In this document: one piece after another, positions 28,050 through 33,441 of the stretch
Numbering within the stretch: position 1 is the first letter of the stretch
How the letters are laid out: each line of letters begins with the position of its first letter
NCBI GenBank assembly: GCA_021833365.1
Contig: JAKBFV010000025.1
Coordinates: 1-33,441, forward strand
Reading direction: 5' to 3'
Length of the DNA stretch: 33,441 nucleotides
DNA from: Pseudomonadota bacterium
Lineage (GTDB): Bacteria; Pseudomonadota; Gammaproteobacteria; Pseudomonadales; Moraxellaceae
Position numbers and translations under genes: made by a program
Notes under the pieces: generated by a model
What the model saw: the letters and a program-made list of their open reading frames with translations, nothing else
The model's database searches: none
What the model was told of the DNA's origin: nothing

Positions 28050-28532
28050 TCAGGCGAGTAAACGCCGTTCGATGGCGTCGAAGTCGGGTATCCAGGCCAG
28101 TTCGCCCTGCCAGCGCACAGCCATGGCGTCCATGGGCCCAAGCTCGGACTGCACCTCGAAAAGATCTTCGAGCTCGTTCAGCTTGACCTTGGCCGGGCGG
28201 GCCTCATCTTGCAGGATCAGTCCGTAATAGCCTTGCGCTTCAGCGCTCAGCGTCTGGACGATGGCGACATGATGACGATCGCGCGGCGCGCTGCCGTCAT
28301 TGAGCGCTTCATAGGCGAGCACCGGCAAGGTTTGTTCCTGCCAAAGCATCTCGCCCATATACCAGGGCGCCGCGTGTTCCGGGCGTTGCAAGGTGACGTC
28401 GCGCAGACTGGCCGCGATCGTCGTCGCCGGCACGAGAAGCTGCCGCCCCTGCAGGGGTAGTAAAAGGCACTCGACGATGCCCGTGGTGGCGGTCACCAGG
28501 GTTGCCGCACTCAGTACCGATGTGGTCGCCAT
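28050..28532 (-). CDS. chpC: CheW-like chemosensory protein ChpC
   Basis: A 160-residue CheW-domain protein: VECLLLPLQGRQLLVPATTIAASL, PWYMGEMLWQEQTLPVLAYEAL and GPMDAMAVRWQGELAWIPDFDAI follow the CheW fold order. In Pseudomonas aeruginosa ChpC is the last gene of the Pil-Chp cluster and is thought to couple receptors to the ChpA kinase. It lies 27 bases after chpB, with AGAGAGGA before its ATG. The symbol rests on domain plus position. Confidence 0.88.
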   Translation of the reverse strand: MATTSVLSAATLVTATTGIVECLLLPLQGRQLLVPATTIAASLRDVTLQRPEHAAPWYMGEMLWQEQTLPVLAYEALNDGSAPRDRHHVAIVQTLSAEAQGYYGLILQDEARPAKVKLNELEDLFEVQSELGPMDAMAVRWQGELAWIPDFDAIERRLLA

Positions 28533-28559
28533 GCCATCCTCTCTGTCACCATCTCATCT

Positions 28560-29582
28560 TCATGCCGACGCGGCGCCGAGCGCCTCGCCCTGTTGTTGCA
28601 GTTGTTGCAAGTGTTCGAGCACCCAGGCCGCCATCGTCTCGGGCGTGCCGCTGGCGCGCACACAGCCGGTCGCACGCATGGCATCGGGCTGCGAGCTGCA
28701 GGCCGAACTTTCGGCCGTCTGCGCGAAGATCACCCCGCCGCGCTCGACCAGCTGCGGTCCGGTCAGGGATCCATCAGCGCCCATGCCGCTGAAGATCACC
28801 GCCACGCTGCGCGCGCCAAAACGACGCGCCACATTGGCGAGCACCTGATCGATGGAAGGTGCGTAAGGACCATCCCAGGGGCGCGACAGCGGCAGAATCT
28901 CGCCCTGTACCGAGAAGTCGATCTCCTGTTCCACCGGCGCGATGAAGACCTGTCCCTGGGTGAGGACGTCGCCAGCCTCGGCGACCTTGATCTGCCAGGC
29001 ATTGTGCCGACCGAGAACATGCGGCAACACCGATAGCATGCGCGTATCGATGTGCTGCGCGAGAATGAAGCTGATCGGCAGTTCGGCCGGCAGACAATCG
29101 AGAAAGGCCTTGACTGCAGCCGGCCCACCGAGTGAAGCGGCCAGCACGCCGACGAGGCACTGCGTCGCCGCCTTGCCATGCAGACCTACCGGAACGGCGA
29201 GTGGCTGTGCCGGCGGTGCGGTCTGATCGAGCTCATCGAGTCCGGCATCGAGGGCTGGCTCACCGACGGTATTGCGCAGCTTCAGGTAGACACGCCGCTC
29301 CCAGATCGTGCGCTCGATCGTGTTCTGGGGGGGGGCGGTCTCGATGCCGAAGAGCACCGGGCTGCCGGTCGTCAGGAGCAGATCGATATCGTCCTCATTA
29401 TCGTCGGGCAGGTTGGCCATCCAGACGTCGACCCGCGCTTGTGGCACGTGCGCGGCGAGTTCAGCTCCGGTGCAAGCGACGCCGAGGCCATAGCCATGGC
29501 TGACGACGGCATGGCTGAGCGCCTGCACCTGATCCTGATCCTGCCCCACCACCCCGACACTGACTTGCTGGCCACGACTCAT
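28560..29582 (-). CDS. chpB: CheB-like methylesterase ChpB with degenerate receiver domain
   Basis: A 340-residue protein. The start is ATG 29582 with a GGAGAGGA-rich leader; the frame is open upstream into chpA. The C-terminal methylesterase keeps the triad Ser150 (AASLGGP), His177 (AQHID) and Asp270 (SGMGADG). It demethylates the PilJ-type receptor in type IV pilus chemosensing. Residues 8-85 look like a receiver fold, but the acidic pair and the phospho-acceptor Asp are absent (VDVWMANLPDD), so phosphorylation control seems lost. A nine-base C run (coding strand) at residues 83-86 is a possible slippage site. Four bases separate it from chpA. Confidence 0.92.
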   Translation of the reverse strand: MSRGQQVSVGVVGQDQDQVQALSHAVVSHGYGLGVACTGAELAAHVPQARVDVWMANLPDDNEDDIDLLLTTGSPVLFGIETAPPQNTIERTIWERRVYLKLRNTVGEPALDAGLDELDQTAPPAQPLAVPVGLHGKAATQCLVGVLAASLGGPAAVKAFLDCLPAELPISFILAQHIDTRMLSVLPHVLGRHNAWQIKVAEAGDVLTQGQVFIAPVEQEIDFSVQGEILPLSRPWDGPYAPSIDQVLANVARRFGARSVAVIFSGMGADGSLTGPQLVERGGVIFAQTAESSACSSQPDAMRATGCVRASGTPETMAAWVLEHLQQLQQQGEALGAASA

Positions 29583-29586
29583 GCTC

Positions 29587-32500
29587 TCAATTCCTCTCCA
29601 GCAGTTCCTGCAAAGTTTCGAGTAGCTTCTGATCGACGAAGGGCTTGCCCATATAGGCGTCGACGCCGATGGCAAAAGCGCGCTCACGATGCTTTTCCCC
29701 GGTGCGCGAGGTGATCATGATGATGGGCAGCTTCTCCAGGCGCGGATTGTGTCGTACCAGAGCCGCCACTTCGAAGCCATCCATACGCGGCATCTCGATG
29801 TCGAGCAGCATGATGTCCGGCGTGATGTCTTCGAGGCGGGCGATGGCGTCCATACCGTCCTTGGCGAGGAGGACACGATAGCCATGCCGCTCGAGCAGGC
29901 GCGAGGTGACTTTGCGCACCGTCACCGAATCGTCGACGACCATCACCGTGCGCATCTTCAGCGCCAGGCTTTCCTGTGGCGCCGCCGGCAAGGCCGGTGT
30001 CGGCAGATCGGCAGGAGCGACGCTACCGCGCAGACGCAAGGTGAGCAGAGAAGCGCGCAGCATGGCTTGGAGATCAAGGATGATCACCACCGAGCCGTCA
30101 CCCAAGATGGTGGCGCCCGAGATGCCAGCGACGCTGGCCAGCTGCGCCCCGACCGACTTCACCACCACTTCACGCGAACCCATCAGGCCATCGACCTGGA
30201 CGGCGATACGACGCTGATCACCGCCACGCACGAGCAGCACTGGCAGGGGCATCTGCTGGCCGACCAGATTAGGCTTGCGATGACCATGCACGAACTCGCC
30301 GAGGTAGTGCAGTTGATAGGCGACCTGGGCGTACTCGAACAGCGGCGCATCGGGAGCATAATAACTCTCGAGCTCGGCCGGGCTGGCGCGCACGATGCCC
30401 TCGACCTGCTGCAGGGGCACGGCATAGATGTCTTCACCGCTGCGCACCATCAGGGCACGGTTGACCGAAACGGTGAACGGCAGACGGACGATGAAGGTCG
30501 TTCCCTGACCTGACTGCGAGCGGATCTCGACCGAGCCGCCCATCTGCTTGATCTCGCTCTGCACGACGTCCATACCGACGCCACGCCCGGAGATCTGGGT
30601 CACCGCTGCCGCCGTCGAAAACCCGGCATGAAAGATGAACTGCATCAGCTCATCATCGCTCAACTGTTCATCGGCTCGCATCAGGCCACGCTCGATGGCT
30701 TTGGTGCGCACCGATTCGAGCGCGATACCGCGCCCGTCGTCGCTCAGGGTGAGGACGACTTCACCGCCTTCACGACTGAGTGTGAGGATGACCTTGCCTT
30801 CCTCGGGCTTACCCTGCTCCTGACGCCGTGCCGGCTCTTCAATACCGTGGTCAACGGCGTTACGCAGCATGTGTTCGAGAGGGGCGACGATGCGCTCGAG
30901 CAGCGAGCGGTCCATTTCCCCTTCCGGATTGAGCACCTCGAGATCGGCGAGCTTGCCGACTTCCTGGCCGGTCTGCCGCACGATACGGCGCAGACGCGGC
31001 ACCAGTCGCGAGAAGGGCACCATGCGCGTGCGCATCAGGCCTTCCTGCAATTCGGTATTGATGCGCGACTGCTGCAACAGCAGGGTCTCGGCATCACGCG
31101 CACGCTCGAGCAGGGTCGACTTGATGTCGACCAGGTCGGATGCGGACTCCGACAAGGCCTTGGACAGCTGGTTGAGTGCCGAGTACTGGTCCATCTCGAG
31201 AGGATCGAACTCTTCGTATTTGCCCTCGATCTCATGGCTATGACGCGCCCTGATTTGGGTCTCGAGCTCGATGTCCATACGGCGCAGCTGCTCGGCAAGA
31301 CGCTGCACCGTAGTCCCCATTTCCTCGACCGATTGCTGAAAGTTCATCACCCCCTGCTCGACGCGACCGCGCGCGATCGAGGTCTCACCGGCGAGGTTGA
31401 CCAGTTTCTCGAGCAGATCCGCCGAAACACGCACCAGTTCCTGCGGACCACGCGCGGCGTCGCCCTGGGCGTGGCGCAGCATGGGGGGGGGATTGACGAG
31501 ACCGAGATCCTGCGGCCGTTCATGCAGGACCGGCAAGGATGGCGCCTCTTCGCGGCGATCAGCTTGCGGTGCCGGCGTGACCGCCGCCTCATCGACATCA
31601 GCCAATGCCGGCAGAGGCTCGGGCATCATCGGCACCGTCTGCGGCGCGCTGCCACCGAGACGGGCGAGCAAGGACTGCAGGCTCGCTTGCCGCTCGAGCT
31701 GTACCTGCCAGAACGTGCTCGTGCCATCACGCTCCTGCACGCGCGCCGCCAACAACTCGCTTTCCCAGGCGTGCACATGATCACCGATTTCACCGAGCTC
31801 GGCGAGACGCGCACCACCTTTGATGGTGTGCAGATGACGCATCAGCAAAGAGCGCTCCACCGCATCGTCCGGCACATCCATCAGGCGACTCAGGCTGGCA
31901 TCGATGGCGCTGCTCAATTCACTCGATTCCTCGGTGAAATACTGCAGGATCTCCGGGTCAATGCTTGCACTCGTCACCGCTTCCGGCACCACCGGCGTCA
32001 GAGTGACGGCCGGGGCCTGTTCTTCAAAATTGTCCGGGTCGTCGATATAGGAACGCAGCATCGTGATCAGATCAGCCGTCGACGGGCAGGACTGTTGCGC
32101 GCGCAGCTGCGTCAGGGCATCGGCGAGGCGGTCCTGACAGCGATCGAGCAGGCGCTGCAGAGCGGCATGGGGCTGCAGGCGTCCGTCCGCCAGTCGCTCA
32201 AACAAGAATTCCATCTCGTGTGCGAGATCGCCGAGCGGGGTGATCTCCGCCATCCTCGCGCCGCCTTTGAGGGTATGCAGGGCGCGCTGCAGCTGCTGCA
32301 CCGGCAGAAGATTTTCCGGCGCCTGCCGCCAAGCCTGCAGATCCGCCGCCGAACTGTCGAGGAGCTCCTCGGCTTCCTCGAGAAAGATCTCCAGAAGCTC
32401 GCTGTCATAAGCCGGCACCACCGCGCTGGTCACAGCGACCGGTGCCGGTGTCGCGATACTGTTGCGCAGCAGGGTCGGTCTGACCTCGATCAATGCGGCC

Positions 32501-33441
32501 AGCCGGCGCAGTACGTCCTGTGCCGCGTAGCCATGGCCATGCTGCTCGAGTTCTTTGAGCATCTGTCCCATCTGCTGCACGGCGAGATCGAGCACTTCCC
32601 AGGCCTCGGGGCTGCTAGCGATCCGCTCTTCATGGATGGCCTGCAGCACACTTTGCAGCGCGCGCGCCAGTTCAGCGACGCTCTCGACACCCGCCAGATG
32701 CGCCGATTCAGCGAGCTCCGGCAAAGCCGTCAGAGCAGCGGCGATCTCCTCCGCCTGCCGCGACTGCACCTGCACCTGCAGAGCCCGCAGACGCTCCTGC
32801 GCCTCGGCGATAAAGAGCTCGAGCAATTCACCATCGCCTTCGATGGCGAGGCCAACGAGCTCTTCCAGAACATCCTGCAGGACCAGGGGCGCGACGATCT
32901 CGATGTTGGCGGCGAGCGCGTCCATCATGTCGATGATCTGATCATGCGCCTCGATCAAGTGACCGCGCAGGGTCGCATCGAGCTGCAGCTGACCGGCGTG
33001 CAGGCGCTCATAGAGACGCGCCAGCACCTGCGTCAAGGCAGCGAGAGGCGACAGCTGCAGGTCTTCGGCGACCGCCGCCATGCGATCGAGTTCCGACATC
33101 AGCTGCAGATAGGTATCCTCGACATCGGCGCTGTCGAGCCAGCGCCCCAGCTCATCCGGCGCATCCAGGATGTGCTCGATCGAAGCGGCGAGAAGGCGCG
33201 TCACCGGGCTGCCATCATGACCGGCACTCTCGTTCGCCAGATCGGCTTGTATCGAGGCCTCGCCATCGAGGGCATGGATGCGTGCGAGCAGATCGGCATC
33301 AGCGAGCTGTGGCATTTCCCCCTGCCGCAGCTGCTCGATCCCGCTGGCGAGCATCACCCGATAATCCTGCAGAACACCGATATGACGCAGATCGAGGGTG
33401 TGGTTGAAGTTGCGCAGATTCTTGAACAGCGCCTCGAGCGG
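29587..33441 (-). CDS. chpA: Hybrid chemosensory histidine kinase ChpA, 5' part outside window
   Basis: The frame stays open to the right edge, so only the C-terminal ~1,285 residues are seen; full ChpA proteins are around 2,000-2,500. Visible in order: helical Hpt-like repeats, two clear Hpt modules with phospho-His sites ALHTLKGGARMAE and HLHTIKGGARLAE, an acidic/Pro-rich linker, a dimerisation helix region, a HATPase domain (N box LRNAVDHGIEE, G1 DDGRGIAL, G2 GRGVGMDVV), a CheW domain, and a terminal receiver (VVDDSVTVRK, phospho-Asp in MLLDIEMPRMDG, and MGKPF). It drives type IV pilus extension/retraction and surface sensing. A nine-base C run sits in the linker (NPPPM). Confidence 0.95.
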   Translation of the reverse strand, partial: PLEALFKNLRNFNHTLDLRHIGVLQDYRVMLASGIEQLRQGEMPQLADADLLARIHALDGEASIQADLANESAGHDGSPVTRLLAASIEHILDAPDELGRWLDSADVEDTYLQLMSELDRMAAVAEDLQLSPLAALTQVLARLYERLHAGQLQLDATLRGHLIEAHDQIIDMMDALAANIEIVAPLVLQDVLEELVGLAIEGDGELLELFIAEAQERLRALQVQVQSRQAEEIAAALTALPELAESAHLAGVESVAELARALQSVLQAIHEERIASSPEAWEVLDLAVQQMGQMLKELEQHGHGYAAQDVLRRLAALIEVRPTLLRNSIATPAPVAVTSAVVPAYDSELLEIFLEEAEELLDSSAADLQAWRQAPENLLPVQQLQRALHTLKGGARMAEITPLGDLAHEMEFLFERLADGRLQPHAALQRLLDRCQDRLADALTQLRAQQSCPSTADLITMLRSYIDDPDNFEEQAPAVTLTPVVPEAVTSASIDPEILQYFTEESSELSSAIDASLSRLMDVPDDAVERSLLMRHLHTIKGGARLAELGEIGDHVHAWESELLAARVQERDGTSTFWQVQLERQASLQSLLARLGGSAPQTVPMMPEPLPALADVDEAAVTPAPQADRREEAPSLPVLHERPQDLGLVNPPPMLRHAQGDAARGPQELVRVSADLLEKLVNLAGETSIARGRVEQGVMNFQQSVEEMGTTVQRLAEQLRRMDIELETQIRARHSHEIEGKYEEFDPLEMDQYSALNQLSKALSESASDLVDIKSTLLERARDAETLLLQQSRINTELQEGLMRTRMVPFSRLVPRLRRIVRQTGQEVGKLADLEVLNPEGEMDRSLLERIVAPLEHMLRNAVDHGIEEPARRQEQGKPEEGKVILTLSREGGEVVLTLSDDGRGIALESVRTKAIERGLMRADEQLSDDELMQFIFHAGFSTAAAVTQISGRGVGMDVVQSEIKQMGGSVEIRSQSGQGTTFIVRLPFTVSVNRALMVRSGEDIYAVPLQQVEGIVRASPAELESYYAPDAPLFEYAQVAYQLHYLGEFVHGHRKPNLVGQQMPLPVLLVRGGDQRRIAVQVDGLMGSREVVVKSVGAQLASVAGISGATILGDGSVVIILDLQAMLRASLLTLRLRGSVAPADLPTPALPAAPQESLALKMRTVMVVDDSVTVRKVTSRLLERHGYRVLLAKDGMDAIARLEDITPDIMLLDIEMPRMDGFEVAALVRHNPRLEKLPIIMITSRTGEKHRERAFAIGVDAYMGKPFVDQKLLETLQELLERN

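Overview
The window is a high-G+C gammaproteobacterial chromosome segment. The gene content and order leuS-lptE-holA, proA-nadD-rsfS-rlmH-mrdA-rodA-mltB, plus the end of a Pil-Chp chemosensory operon, recall Pseudomonas and related Pseudomonadales. A genus cannot be fixed from the sequence alone. Genes are densely packed with many 1-11 bp start/stop overlaps, and both edges cut through genes.

Layout. 1-2149: two tandem membrane-bound GGDEF diguanylate cyclases, the first cut by the left edge. 2094-4741 (minus): DUF218/YdcF-like membrane protein, dapB and a strictosidine-synthase-like beta-propeller. 4966-9996 (plus): leuS, lptE, holA and an LCM-type methyltransferase. 9981-11285 (minus): an alpha/beta hydrolase fused to a C-terminal PilZ domain. 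11483-18316 (plus): proA, nadD, rsfS, rlmH, mrdA, rodA, mltB. 18470-21872 (plus): a pirin, then a PF10118-type putative diiron protein and a Baeyer-Villiger-type flavin monooxygenase, this last pair preceded by a near-perfect ANR/FNR box. 22178-28033 (plus): a lipoprotein phosphoesterase, three unrecognised genes in a lower-G+C accessory stretch, and a diheme cytochrome-c-peroxidase-like lipoprotein. 28050-33441 (minus): chpC, chpB and the 3' part of chpA, running off the right edge.

How the genes relate. Core modules cover lysine/peptidoglycan precursor supply (dapB), cell elongation (mrdA, rodA, mltB), LPS export (lptE), NAD and proline synthesis (nadD, proA), and replication/translation (holA, leuS, rsfS, rlmH). 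A second theme is cyclic-di-GMP and surface behaviour: two cyclases, one PilZ effector fused to a hydrolase, and the type IV pilus chemosensory system.

Most notable observations. (1) The phosphoesterase and the diheme peroxidase, 4.6 kb apart, share a 34-bp promoter layout, GCTTCAT-N4-NNGCCAT-N10-CTTAAT. It resembles a Pho box with an extended -10 arrangement and suggests one regulon. (2) The hydrolase-PilZ fusion keeps both a Ser-Asp-His triad and the c-di-GMP-binding residues. (3) Both chpB and chpA carry nine-base G/C homopolymers in coding sequence, candidate slippage sites. (4) The monooxygenase pair carries an oxygen-sensor-type operator. No CRISPR array, tRNA, rRNA, IS element or prophage was recognised.
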